Virus record (IMG/VR): IMGVR_UViG_3300042691_043920
Span: 1-21,134 of that record
Strand: one strand, 5' to 3'
DNA: 21,134 nucleotides
Source: a virus
Shown here: piece by piece, positions 6,183 through 14,597 of the stretch
How positions within the stretch are numbered: position 1 is the stretch's first letter
How the letters are laid out: each line of letters opens with the position of its first letter
Position numbers and translations under genes: made by a program
Notes under the pieces: generated by a model
Told to the model about the DNA's origin: nothing
The model's database searches: none
What the model saw: only the letters and a program-made list of their open reading frames with translations

Positions 6183-7841
6183 ATGATTAATACTACTATA
6201 GTTACAGGGATTTGGGATCTCAATAGATCCTCTTTATCAGAAGGATGGTCAAGAAATTTTGATCACTATATAAATAATTTTAGCCGATTATTACAAAGCC
6301 TCGGAGAAGAGGTTCCTTTAATAGTTTTTATAGATGAAAAAAATGAAGACCTTGTTTGGAAATATAGATCAAAAGAAAATACTAAAGTATACCATCACCC
6401 GTCATCAAACTTTGGCGGCAATTTTTTTCCATTTGCTGAACAAGTAGAAAAAATAAGAAATAATCCAGAATGGTATAATCAAACTGGATGGCTAAAAGAT
6501 AGCACTCAAGCTAAATTAGAATTATATAATCCAATGGTTATGAGCAAAATGTTCTTGCTTCATAATGCTAAAATTTATAATCCTTTTAGCACCGAATATC
6601 TCTTCTGGCTCGACGGAGGAATAACAAACACTATACATCCTGGATATTTTAGTCATGATAAAGTTCTAGATAAATTAGAGCATATAACTAAAAAATTCTT
6701 ATTCGTATGTTTTCCATATGAGACAACATCAGAAATTCATGGATTCTCTATCAAGGAAATGAATAGTATAGCCGGAGAAACTGTGAACAGGGTTGCTAGA
6801 GGAGGTGTGTTTGGTGGTCACATAGATTATATTTCTGGCGCTAATGATCTTTATTATTCTCTCCTGAGAGACTCTCTTAATAGAGGGCTTATGGGTACAG
6901 AAGAGAGTATATTTACGCTCATGACCTATCTAGATCCTGATATTTATCATTACGAAACGATAGAAGGTAATGGTTTATTGGGAACATTTTTTGAAAAACT
7001 TAAAAATAATAATGTAAAAATACAAGAAAATAAAAAAGAGGAAAGACTAAAACCCTCCAATAACGATGTTTTACTATATATTAATGCCTTTAATTCTCCA
7101 GAACAATTATTGATGGTATTAGATAGTTTCAATAAATATGATAAAAATTTTATAGATAAAACACAAAAAATATTGATCAACAACTCAACAAAAGAATCTC
7201 TGTTTCCAGAATATGACAGAATATGTAGTGAGTACGGATTTAAGGAACAGATAAAAAAGGGAAACCTTGGCATTTGTAGAGCAAGACAATTTAGTGCGGA
7301 GCATTTTGCTGACAGCGGATCAAAATATATGATGTTTTTTGAGGATGATATGTTGCTCGATCTTAGCGAGACAAAATGTAAATTTGGATTCAACAAAAAT
7401 GTACATAATTTATTTGAGACTATTATTAAGATAATGAATAATGAAGAATATGATTTTCTTAAATTAAGTTTTAGTGAATTTTATGGAAATAATGGAGAGC
7501 AGTGGAGTTGGCATAACGTTACATCAGAAAATAGAATAAAGTATTTTGGTAAAATTAAAAAGAGACCTCATACTATTTTTCATAATATTAAAACTTGTAA
7601 TGGAACACCATACGCCGATGGAGAAATATACTATTCTAATTGGCCACAAATTGTAGATCAAGAGGGAAATAAAAAATTATTCTTGGACACTAAGTGGGAA
7701 AATCCCTTTGAGCAAACTTGGATGAGTCATATATATAATTTGACAATCGACAAAAAAGTAAGACCAGGTATTTTATTAGCAAGTCCAATAACTCACAATA
7801 GAACACACTTTTATCCTGCCGAAGACAGAAGGGAAAATTAA
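6183..7841 (+). CDS. Two-domain glycosyltransferase: HtrL/YibB-like domain fused to GT-A domain
   Basis: 552 residues with two enzyme-like domains. Residues 1-275 match the HtrL/YibB (WlaTC) family: TTIVTGIWDL at the start, KLELYNPMVMSKMFLL at 111-126, and FSTEYLFWLDGGITN at 135-149 with Asp144 as probable metal or donor site. A charged linker (about 275-293) follows. Residues 294-552 begin a new strand, DVLLYINAFNSPEQLL, and carry GNLGICRARQF and YMMFFEDDML (382-391), where E387-D388-D389 resembles the DxD site of GT-A enzymes. The fusion suggests two sequential sugar additions or one processive enzyme. It is first in the plus-strand glycosylation run and has no signal peptide. Known YibB-type proteins occur in surface-polysaccharide clusters, but their donors are poorly defined. 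Confidence 0.75.
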   Translation: MINTTIVTGIWDLNRSSLSEGWSRNFDHYINNFSRLLQSLGEEVPLIVFIDEKNEDLVWKYRSKENTKVYHHPSSNFGGNFFPFAEQVEKIRNNPEWYNQTGWLKDSTQAKLELYNPMVMSKMFLLHNAKIYNPFSTEYLFWLDGGITNTIHPGYFSHDKVLDKLEHITKKFLFVCFPYETTSEIHGFSIKEMNSIAGETVNRVARGGVFGGHIDYISGANDLYYSLLRDSLNRGLMGTEESIFTLMTYLDPDIYHYETIEGNGLLGTFFEKLKNNNVKIQENKKEERLKPSNNDVLLYINAFNSPEQLLMVLDSFNKYDKNFIDKTQKILINNSTKESLFPEYDRICSEYGFKEQIKKGNLGICRARQFSAEHFADSGSKYMMFFEDDMLLDLSETKCKFGFNKNVHNLFETIIKIMNNEEYDFLKLSFSEFYGNNGEQWSWHNVTSENRIKYFGKIKKRPHTIFHNIKTCNGTPYADGEIYYSNWPQIVDQEGNKKLFLDTKWENPFEQTWMSHIYNLTIDKKVRPGILLASPITHNRTHFYPAEDRREN

Positions 7842-7852
7842 GGTATAATAAC

Positions 7853-9136
7853 ATGAAAAAGAAATCTAGTGATAAAAAAGTTGAAAATACTATATTTGTT
7901 CAAATAGCCTCTTATAGAGATCCACAGCTACTCAATACCTTAAGAGACATGATTGATAAAGCTAAACACCCCGAAAATTTAAGGGTTGGTATAGCTTGGC
8001 AACACAGCGCAGACGATACATGGGATACCATAGATGAATTTAAAGAAGATGCTAGATTCAGAATTATAGATATTAACTATAAAGAGAGCAAGGGAGTTTG
8101 TTGGGCTAGAAATTCTGTTCAGCAACTATATAATGGGGAAAAATATACTCTACAATTAGATAGTCATCATAGGTTTGAGAAGGATTGGGATGAAACTTTA
8201 ATTAATATGCTAACCGATTTACAAAAAGAAGGATATCAAAAACCTCTAATAACCGCATATATACCAAGTTTTGATCCTGACAACGATCCTGCTGGTAGAG
8301 TAACAAAACCATGGAAAATGAATTTTGATAGATTTATTCCAGAGGGTGCTGTATTTTTTCTTCCTGCTACTTTTGACGAATGGGATGATCCAACAAAACC
8401 GCTCCCGGCTAGATTTTATAGTGCTCATTTCGCATTCACTCTTGGTGAATTCTCTCTAGAGGTACAACATGATCCAGAGTACTATTTTCACGGTGAAGAA
8501 ATTAGTATAGCCGCAAGGGCTTATACGCATGGATATGATTTATTTCATCCTCATGTTGTGGTTTGCTGGCATGAATATACAAGAAAAGGAAGAACAAAAC
8601 AGTGGGATGATGATAAGGTTTGGGGAGAAAGGAATAGAAAGAGCCATGAAAAAAATAGAAAATTATTCGAAATGGATGGAATGACAAGAGATGTTGATTT
8701 TGGAAAGTATGGATTTGGAACCGTAAGAACATTAAGAGATTATGAGAAATATAGTGGTTTAAGTTTTGGTAAAAGAGCAATTCAACAAAGAGTTAAGGAT
8801 CGTAAGCCACCACCAGATCCGGAAACATCTCAACTAAGCGATAAAGAGTTTGATGAAAAATTACTGTGCATATTTAAGCACTGCATAGATATTGGTTATC
8901 ATCAGGTTCCAGAAAAAGATTATGATTTTTGGGTTGTTGCTTTCCATGATGAATCTGATCAAACCATGTTCAGACAGGATGCCGATATTAATGAAATTAA
9001 TAGGCTAATGAACGACCCAGATAAATACTGTAAAGTTTGGAGAGAGTTTCAAACACAGAAAAAACCAAAATATTGGGTTGTTTGGCCTCATAGTGTATCA
9101 AAAGGTTGGTGTGAGAGGATAACAGGAACCTTATAG
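7853..9136 (+). CDS. GlcNAc-transferase family (GT60/Skp1 GnT1-like) glycosyltransferase
   Basis: 427 residues. The N-terminal block IFVQIASYRDPQLLNTLRDM (residues 14-33) is the hallmark of the Pfam GlcNAc glycosyltransferase family, whose eukaryotic member Skp1 GnT1 adds GlcNAc to hydroxyproline. Further family blocks are KGVCWARN (80-87), TLQLDSHHRF (99-108, with the metal-binding DSH), and YFHGEEIS (211-218), followed by CWHEY. Residues after about 300 form an extra C-terminal domain with many aromatics that I do not recognise. It is preceded by an AAGG ribosome site and starts 11 nt after the fused glycosyltransferase. Bacterial and viral homologues exist, but the acceptor here is unknown; the neighbouring Pro/Thr-rich protein is a candidate. 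Confidence 0.85.
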   Translation: MKKKSSDKKVENTIFVQIASYRDPQLLNTLRDMIDKAKHPENLRVGIAWQHSADDTWDTIDEFKEDARFRIIDINYKESKGVCWARNSVQQLYNGEKYTLQLDSHHRFEKDWDETLINMLTDLQKEGYQKPLITAYIPSFDPDNDPAGRVTKPWKMNFDRFIPEGAVFFLPATFDEWDDPTKPLPARFYSAHFAFTLGEFSLEVQHDPEYYFHGEEISIAARAYTHGYDLFHPHVVVCWHEYTRKGRTKQWDDDKVWGERNRKSHEKNRKLFEMDGMTRDVDFGKYGFGTVRTLRDYEKYSGLSFGKRAIQQRVKDRKPPPDPETSQLSDKEFDEKLLCIFKHCIDIGYHQVPEKDYDFWVVAFHDESDQTMFRQDADINEINRLMNDPDKYCKVWREFQTQKKPKYWVVWPHSVSKGWCERITGTL

Positions 9137-9181
9137 TAATGAATAATATTTTATTTATTAATATAGTCACAATAAACTATC

Positions 9182-9865
9182 ATGATAAGTAATTTTGATT
9201 TTATAAAAAGATGGGATGAATTTCATTGTTATACTCATGTTGAGCCACAAATTAATTATATTAGTAATGAAATAAAAAATTATTATAAAGATTATCCTAC
9301 AGTCTATATCGATATAGGAGCTAATGTTGGAAAAGTATATGATATATTAATACGTAATAAAATTTTAAATATATCTAGAGCTTATCTATTCGAGCCATGC
9401 GAAATGCTTTATAGATATTTAATAGATAAATATTATAGCAATAATAGTGTTCGTATTTATAATTATATTATATCAGATACTATATCCATGGTAAATTTTG
9501 ATGATAGTATTATCAGAAATGATATATATCATAATAATAGTTATATTAATTTTGGATTATCTCGAATAGTAAATGAATCATCTTCACAAATGCGCATAAC
9601 TCATAAAATATCTGATTTTATTATAGAAAATATTATAAATAATGAACGTATGTATATAAAAATTGATACTGAGAATATGGATACTCCTATTATAGAAGAT
9701 TTACTATCCATAGTATCGAATTTTATACATAAACCCATGATAGAATTTGAGATTAATTGTAAAAATCACAATAGAACACAAGCTATTGTTGAAAGATATA
9801 TAAATGAATTGGGGTATACATGTGATAAAAGAAATACATCGGAGTGGTATTTAATACCAATCTAA
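9182..9865 (+). CDS. FkbM-family SAM-dependent methyltransferase
   Basis: 227 residues. SAM-binding motif I is VYIDIGANVGKVYD at residues 41-54, motif II carries the acidic residue in AYLFEPCEML (67-76), and the FkbM-type motif IKIDTENMDTPIIEDL lies in the C-terminal half, ahead of a conserved acidic strand (MIEFEIN). FkbM enzymes O-methylate sugars and other small molecules and are frequent in capsule and LPS clusters. There is no signal peptide. The start ATG has no Shine-Dalgarno site. This gene is exceptionally AT-rich: the 60 bases from 9421 contain only 10 G or C. It is likely to methylate a sugar placed by the neighbouring glycosyltransferases. Confidence 0.82.
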   Translation: MISNFDFIKRWDEFHCYTHVEPQINYISNEIKNYYKDYPTVYIDIGANVGKVYDILIRNKILNISRAYLFEPCEMLYRYLIDKYYSNNSVRIYNYIISDTISMVNFDDSIIRNDIYHNNSYINFGLSRIVNESSSQMRITHKISDFIIENIINNERMYIKIDTENMDTPIIEDLLSIVSNFIHKPMIEFEINCKNHNRTQAIVERYINELGYTCDKRNTSEWYLIPI

Positions 9866-9878
9866 AAATATTTAAATT

Positions 9879-10883
9879 ATGAAAACAAAAATTATAACAC
9901 ACCGTTTTCAAAATGAGAAGTGGGGCAGAGCGCACTTACCATTTTTCAAAAAGCTAGATAAGTATTTGTCTAATTTTTTTGAGATACAAAGCATCAATTA
10001 TAATATTGATGGAGATACGATGTCTGGTAATATATCTTTAATAAAAGATACAGGTACTCAGTTTGGCAAAAATCCGCCAATTTCAGATGTTGATTGTGTT
10101 ATAGAGAATGCCGAAACTGGAGAATTAAAACTTATATCCTTTACAGAATACTTTAATAGTTATTGTGCTCATATAACAAAATCACCAAATTGTTCAAAAG
10201 TATTACTAGCTCATTTTAATTGGCAAAATATATACTATTGGTTAAAAAGAGATCATGCTATTAATTGTTTGAAAAAAGTTAGCCCTTGGATATTTCTACC
10301 TTTTGCAGAATTTGATGTTGACTTTTATAGAAACAAAAGAAATCAATTAGACAATTTTGAAGACAAAATGTTTTGGTTAGGTAGCGGTGTTGACGCTTAT
10401 CGTAAAATGATAAGAATAATAGATAATAAAGGCCTGATGCAACCAATAGGGTGTAAGGGTCACGAGTCTTATCTGGAAGCTTTGATTAATAGCAAAATAG
10501 GTTTGTCCTACTATCTTGATCTTGACAAATACAACACACCTTTTGATCATACGGGAGAGTTCTGTTATAGAGATATTGAATATACATTACTTGGATTACC
10601 ATACATAAGAATAGAATTTAAGGATACAACATACGACCCTTTACTGCCTAATGTTCATTATATATCCATACCAAGAGAACATGCTTATGTAGCTTATGCT
10701 ATTAAAGGTGACGAGGGGGTGGCTGATCTTTATATAAACAGATACAGAGAAGTAATTGATGATAAAGAATTTTTAAACTATATATCAACTAATCAACTTA
10801 ATTGGGCTAATAATAATTTAATGAACAATAGAAAAGAAGAAATAACATTTGACCTATTAAACTTAAAAGAATGGATGGAATAA
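9879..10883 (+). CDS. Probable glycosyltransferase (GT-B-like), unassigned family
   Basis: 334 residues. The N-terminal strand TKIITHRFQNEKWGRAHLPFFKKL and the later segment KMFWLGSGVDAYRKMIRII resemble the two Rossmann-like halves of a GT-B glycosyltransferase. The region LEALINSKIGLSYYLDLDKYN followed by DIEYTLLGLPYIRIEF resembles the donor-binding block in which an acidic residue contacts the nucleotide sugar and a small-residue loop follows. No family name can be assigned with confidence. It has no signal peptide or membrane segments. It lies 13 nt after the FkbM gene and its stop is 1 nt before the next ATG, so it belongs to the same operon. An alternative is a non-catalytic GT-B-fold protein. 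Confidence 0.55.
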   Translation: MKTKIITHRFQNEKWGRAHLPFFKKLDKYLSNFFEIQSINYNIDGDTMSGNISLIKDTGTQFGKNPPISDVDCVIENAETGELKLISFTEYFNSYCAHITKSPNCSKVLLAHFNWQNIYYWLKRDHAINCLKKVSPWIFLPFAEFDVDFYRNKRNQLDNFEDKMFWLGSGVDAYRKMIRIIDNKGLMQPIGCKGHESYLEALINSKIGLSYYLDLDKYNTPFDHTGEFCYRDIEYTLLGLPYIRIEFKDTTYDPLLPNVHYISIPREHAYVAYAIKGDEGVADLYINRYREVIDDKEFLNYISTNQLNWANNNLMNNRKEEITFDLLNLKEWME

Positions 10884-10884
10884 T

Positions 10885-11481
10885 ATGATTACGGGCAGAA
10901 CAGAGTACAAAGGCTATACCGCTCAACAGCATGATAATTTTTATGGGGTATTTCATAAATTTATTAGTGATATTAGACCATCTCAAATTTTAGAAATAGG
11001 TACCGCTGGTGGCGGATTTATATTAGCAATAAGGGATATTCTTAATGAAATTGGTTTAAATAATGTCCCAATTAAGTCTTTTGACGTTGTTGATACGCCG
11101 TTTTATAACTCTTTACGTTCTCATGATATAGAAATTAATATAGAAAATTTATTTGATCATTCTTACACTAACTTAATTAAGCCAGAAAAAATTGTTCCTT
11201 ATATACAAAGAGATGGAACGACTATTGTTTTTTGTGATGGTGGGCACAAAATTGGAGAATTTAATGCTATAGCTCCTCATATTAAAAGTGGAGATTTTAT
11301 ACTGGCCCATGATTATGCTGAAAATTATCAGGTATACAAAGAGAAGATAGAAGGTAAAATATGGGGATGGCTAGAAATAGCCGATCCAGATATAAGACAA
11401 GCTTGCATAGATAACAATATATCCATCTATGAAAAAGATACTTTTGAGAATATAGTTTGGACGTGTAGGCGTAAAATTTAG
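10885..11481 (+). CDS. Class I SAM-dependent methyltransferase (CmcI / Methyltransf_24-like)
   Basis: 198 residues. SAM motif I is ILEIGTAGGGFILAIRD (residues 35-51), the acidic second-strand residue lies in IKSFDVVDTP, and a metal-site-like IVFCDGGHKIGEF is followed by IKSGDFILAHDY. This order (D-GGH then G-D-x-x-x-x-HD) is typical of small methyltransferases related to CmcI and sugar or rhamnosyl O-methyltransferases. It has a GGATGG ribosome site and starts 1 nt after the previous stop. With FkbM it is the second methyltransferase in this run, suggesting a glycan methylated at more than one position. Confidence 0.75.
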   Translation: MITGRTEYKGYTAQQHDNFYGVFHKFISDIRPSQILEIGTAGGGFILAIRDILNEIGLNNVPIKSFDVVDTPFYNSLRSHDIEINIENLFDHSYTNLIKPEKIVPYIQRDGTTIVFCDGGHKIGEFNAIAPHIKSGDFILAHDYAENYQVYKEKIEGKIWGWLEIADPDIRQACIDNNISIYEKDTFENIVWTCRRKI

Positions 11482-11564
11482 TAAGAAAATTTATAAAAAT
11501 AATTTCTATGGTGTATAGACACTTGTGTCAAGTAGTAAACTTCTAATTCGTGGAAAATATAATT
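11482..11564 (+). promoter_or_regulatory. Intergenic leader of the structural-type genes
   Basis: 83 bp between the methyltransferase stop and the ATG at 11565. It contains an AT-rich block and a small inverted repeat, GACAC-TT-GTGTC at 11518-11529. Its 3' part shares a short AAACT...CTAATT string with the leader of the gene at 6183. No consensus promoter or U-tract terminator is visible. This is where a phage late promoter would be expected. Confidence 0.3.
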
Positions 11565-12749
11565 ATGAGCACACGCACAGGTTTAAAATCAACAACAACA
11601 ATTACATCAAGAAGAGCAAATACATTTAGTAGTGTTTCTACTGTAACAGATATCGATCTAAAATCATCAACAGTCTATAAAACTGGAAACAGATACTATT
11701 CATATAAAAGAAACGCCTTGGCTGGCGCCGGATTCCCTTTAGGCAATGAAAATGTTGATCTATCAACAAAACAAAACTATAATTATTCTTTAATTTGTAA
11801 AGATGCCAAAACACAGCAAACTATCGATCCCAATATTTTAAATTTCACAGTTATATCTGTTAATGGTTCCTATAATTATACAACAAATAAAACAGCTGAA
11901 TCTTTTAATATGGTATTTGCTAATTTACCAAGTGACAAAACTATCAAGATGACTTTAAGAGTTACTGGTGATGGATATCTAGAATCATTTGCTCAAATAG
12001 TATCTGAGCCTAATGTTTCTGTTCATATTCAAGAAATAGGATTGGTAAATTTGAACAATGTGCCAGATGGTGTTGGTGTAGCATCAACATCTTTTAGTCA
12101 AAATGGAAATGGAACAACACAAGAGTACACTGTTACTATCCCGTCTTCTGGTACAAAATACGAGTCAGCAACTTTCTCTATTCCTAGCGGGACCAAGTTC
12201 TATGATAAAGATGGTAATCAGTTGAGTGGAACAATAAATGCTAAAATAGGTCATTTTAGTCCAACAAACGGATCATCTTTAGATCTATTTAATACAGGGT
12301 GGGAAGTTGGTAATATAATACTTGATGGTAAACCACTACAAGATAATCAAACTTTAACTTTCGTTACTGCTGGATTTTTTACTTTAGATATTACTGATAG
12401 TAATGGTAATATTGCTTACAGTATCGATAAAGATGGACTAGAAGATAGATCTTTAATTGTTGGTAAAACAACTATTAATCCCGAACTTATTAACCCCTTA
12501 ACAGATCTACCATATGTTGTTGGAGACACAATTCCATACTGGAGAGTTAATAAGGATGGTTTATGGGTTACAGAAAGTACAGCGGTTGTAAAAAGTGAAA
12601 ATGGTAATCTTATAATGGAGTTTACAACTTCTGGATTTTCACCTGGCAATTTAGATCAACATTTAATGTGTCCACCACCAGAGCAAATACCAGCAGGAAT
12701 AAGAGTGCCAGAACCAGACTATTTATTATCACAATATGTTCAAGCCTAA
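11565..12749 (+). CDS. Putative virion structural / decoration protein (Ser/Thr-rich, beta-type)
   Basis: About 394 residues from the ATG at 11565. An in-frame GTG at 11550 adds only MENII and is less likely. The protein starts MSTRTGLKSTTTITSRR and is rich in Thr, Ser, Asn and Gly, with many short alternating strands (for example SFNMVFANLPSDKTIKMTLRV and QTLTFVTAGFFTLDI) and almost no cysteine. This suggests Ig-like beta domains of the sort found in phage capsid or tail decoration proteins. There is no signal peptide or membrane segment. It is followed 28 nt later by the Pro/Thr-repeat protein and lies directly downstream of the sugar-modifying genes. I cannot name a family; the virion role is inferred from composition and context. 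Confidence 0.55.
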   Translation: MSTRTGLKSTTTITSRRANTFSSVSTVTDIDLKSSTVYKTGNRYYSYKRNALAGAGFPLGNENVDLSTKQNYNYSLICKDAKTQQTIDPNILNFTVISVNGSYNYTTNKTAESFNMVFANLPSDKTIKMTLRVTGDGYLESFAQIVSEPNVSVHIQEIGLVNLNNVPDGVGVASTSFSQNGNGTTQEYTVTIPSSGTKYESATFSIPSGTKFYDKDGNQLSGTINAKIGHFSPTNGSSLDLFNTGWEVGNIILDGKPLQDNQTLTFVTAGFFTLDITDSNGNIAYSIDKDGLEDRSLIVGKTTINPELINPLTDLPYVVGDTIPYWRVNKDGLWVTESTAVVKSENGNLIMEFTTSGFSPGNLDQHLMCPPPEQIPAGIRVPEPDYLLSQYVQA

Positions 12750-12777
12750 TACATAATAAAAATAGAGGAAATAAATA

Positions 12778-14487
12778 ATGATTAATCGAGAGCAAATTGA
12801 TATTTTAAAGCAACAATTAGCTGATAATGTTCCCATAATGGTGAATTATGCTAATCCTACCGGCGCCTCATATCTTGCTAAACAAGTAACAGCTAATAGA
12901 TTGTTAGATACCTATGGCGCTTTTGTTGTTATAGATATTATTGAAACATTAAATACCAGTTTTAGAAATGGTATAAATAATGCTAATATTTCGACTAATA
13001 ATGTTATTATACCCGGTGAGTCTGCTTTAAAACAATTACAAGCACTAGTACATGAAATAGCTACTGGTATAGGATATGTAAATTGTCCACCTGATATAGT
13101 ATTAACAGTTAAATCTTTCCTTTATAAAATAAAAACTGTTCCACCAGCACCATCTCCAACACCAACTGTTGGTATAGCATCGGTGTCGATGGAATGGTTA
13201 GCTCAAAATGCTGAGTGCAATGTTGAGGTTGAAGTTTTATCATGCGTAGAGAGTGTTAATGAATTACGACAGAAAGGTCTTCTTGAGCTTTGTAATTTAA
13301 AAGTACAGAATATGTCGAATTCTAAAGTTACGATCAGAGATTGTCAGAATATTATTATTCCGAATCCTCCTTGTCCGAGTCCTACTCCTAGTATCACACC
13401 TAGTATTAGTGTTACTCCTAGTATTACTCCAAGTATTAGTGTAACACCTAGCATAACACCTAGTATTAGTGTTACGCCCAGTATAACACCTAGTATTAGC
13501 GTAACTCCCAGTATAACACCTAGTATTAGCGTAACTCCGAGTATAACACCTAGTATTAGTGTTACTCCAAGTATCACGCCTAGTGAAACACCAACTCCAA
13601 CTCCGACAGTAACAACTAGTAGTACTCCAACTGTTACTCCAACAATAAGTCTTACTCCAAGCATTACGCCTACAATAAGTCTTACTCCAAGTATAACGCC
13701 TAGTGAAACACCCACACTAACCCCAACGGTAACATCTAGCAATACTCCGAGTATTACTCCAACTATTAGTGTTACTATAAGTGAAACACCAACACTAACA
13801 CCAACAGTTAGTGAAACTCCGACACTAACACCAACAGTTAGTGAGAGCGAAACTCCAACACCAACTCCAACACCGGATAGTGTGGGTGAAACACCAACAC
13901 CAACGCCAACAGTTAGTGAGAGCGAAACTCCAACGCCAACACCAACAGTTAGTGAGAGCGAAACTCCAACGCCAACACCAACAGTTAGTGAGAGCGAAAC
14001 TCCAACTCCAACGCCAACACCGGATAGTGGAGGTGTGAGTGAAACACCAACACCAACACCAACTCAAACACCGGATATTGTGGATGAAACTCCAACGCCA
14101 ACACCAACACCATCACAAGAAGCAGAAACTCCAACTCCAACTCCAACATCTTCACTGACTCCGACGCCATCGTGCTCTAATTCGGATGATATTGCTAGTG
14201 TGATGATGAGTAATGGTTTTAGTTTCTATACACTACAATTAGTAGAAGCGGGATCAGGATCAGGATCAGACAGAAATGATTACGCATATGTAAGTGGTAC
14301 GGATATTCAAAATGTCAACTGGGTTAATGATAGATGGGAATATAAAGTTTATCAAGGTAGTGAATTTGTGTTATATGCTTACAGACAAGAAGATCTTCCA
14401 CATCCTTTTACAGTGGGATCAGTCGCCTGGACTACTGCTGCGGGAGGAACAGGAGAATATACAGCAACCAAGATTTCTGGTTGCTAG
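12778..14487 (+). CDS. Pro/Thr-rich tandem-repeat stalk protein, putative virion fibre or decoration
   Basis: 569 residues behind an AGAGGA ribosome site. Residues 1-200 form a cysteine-containing folded region (MINREQIDILKQQLADN onward, ending DCQNIIIPNPPC). Residues 205-264 are six exact-period copies of the decapeptide SITPSISVTP. Residues about 265-460 are ETPTPTPT, SITPTISLTP and VSESETPTPTPT variants. The last ~105 residues, from CSNSDDIASVMM, form a compact aromatic domain ending in SGC. The layout is head, stiff extended stalk, tip, as in fibres or cell-binding proteins. The many Thr, Ser and Pro residues make it a natural O-glycosylation substrate, and sugar-transfer enzymes lie just upstream. 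No signal peptide or LPXTG anchor is present, which fits a virion protein better than a host surface protein. Confidence 0.65.
   Translation: MINREQIDILKQQLADNVPIMVNYANPTGASYLAKQVTANRLLDTYGAFVVIDIIETLNTSFRNGINNANISTNNVIIPGESALKQLQALVHEIATGIGYVNCPPDIVLTVKSFLYKIKTVPPAPSPTPTVGIASVSMEWLAQNAECNVEVEVLSCVESVNELRQKGLLELCNLKVQNMSNSKVTIRDCQNIIIPNPPCPSPTPSITPSISVTPSITPSISVTPSITPSISVTPSITPSISVTPSITPSISVTPSITPSISVTPSITPSETPTPTPTVTTSSTPTVTPTISLTPSITPTISLTPSITPSETPTLTPTVTSSNTPSITPTISVTISETPTLTPTVSETPTLTPTVSESETPTPTPTPDSVGETPTPTPTVSESETPTPTPTVSESETPTPTPTVSESETPTPTPTPDSGGVSETPTPTPTQTPDIVDETPTPTPTPSQEAETPTPTPTSSLTPTPSCSNSDDIASVMMSNGFSFYTLQLVEAGSGSGSDRNDYAYVSGTDIQNVNWVNDRWEYKVYQGSEFVLYAYRQEDLPHPFTVGSVAWTTAAGGTGEYTATKISGC
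13390..13569 (+). repeat. Six tandem 30-bp repeats encoding SITPSISVTP
   Basis: Six consecutive in-frame 30-nt units, each encoding SITPSISVTP, starting at codon 205 of the stalk gene. Units differ mostly at synonymous third positions (for example ACT, ACA and ACG for Thr), so the protein repeat is kept while the DNA has drifted. Confidence 0.9.
13801..14160 (+). repeat. Degenerate ETPTPTPT / SESETPTPTPTV coding repeats
   Basis: A run of imperfect repeats encoding ETPTPTPT and VSESETPTPTPT units, interrupted by short acidic spacers such as PDSVG, PDSGGVS and PDIVD. At least three copies of the SESETPTPTPTV unit (about 13,840-13,990) are nearly identical at DNA level, suggesting recent expansion or slippage. 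Confidence 0.8.
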
Positions 14488-14517
14488 ACACTATTGCACT
14501 ATTTAATAAATAAAATT

Positions 14518-14551
14518 GCTACTAGGGGCTTATGTCTCTAGTAGCTTTTTT
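14518..14551 (+). terminator. Rho-independent terminator (possibly bidirectional)
   Basis: A 12-bp stem, GCTACTAGGGGC (14518-14529) with GTCTCTAGTAGC (14534-14545), including two G-U pairs, closes a TTAT loop and is followed by six T residues on the plus strand. It lies 30 nt after the stalk-gene stop. The other side is also A-rich on this strand (T-rich on the minus strand), so it may also stop the converging actin-like gene. Confidence 0.92.
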
Positions 14552-14597
14552 ATTATAAGAGTTAGATAGATATTATTTAGTTTTATTACATTAGCTA

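Noticed and set aside
6950-7396. 148-residue open frame antisense to the fused glycosyltransferase
   Set aside because: It lies within a gene with clear domain motifs. It has no ribosome site, and its Leu/Ser/Phe-rich sequence is typical of antisense AT-rich DNA.
13390-13569. Regular 30-bp direct repeats that might suggest a CRISPR array
   Set aside because: Repeats are contiguous without spacers, in frame and coding, and vary at third codon positions.
13344-14170. Long open frames on both strands opposite or beside the Pro/Thr repeats, giving Val/Leu/Gly-, Trp/Cys- or Gln/His-rich translations
   Set aside because: They arise from the repeat periodicity of the real plus-strand gene. Their products are low-complexity and lack ribosome sites.
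14464-14484. Hairpin GCAACCA/TGGTTGC at the end of the stalk gene as a terminator
   Set aside because: It lies in the coding sequence just before the stop and has no following T-run; the stronger hairpin at 14518 fits better.
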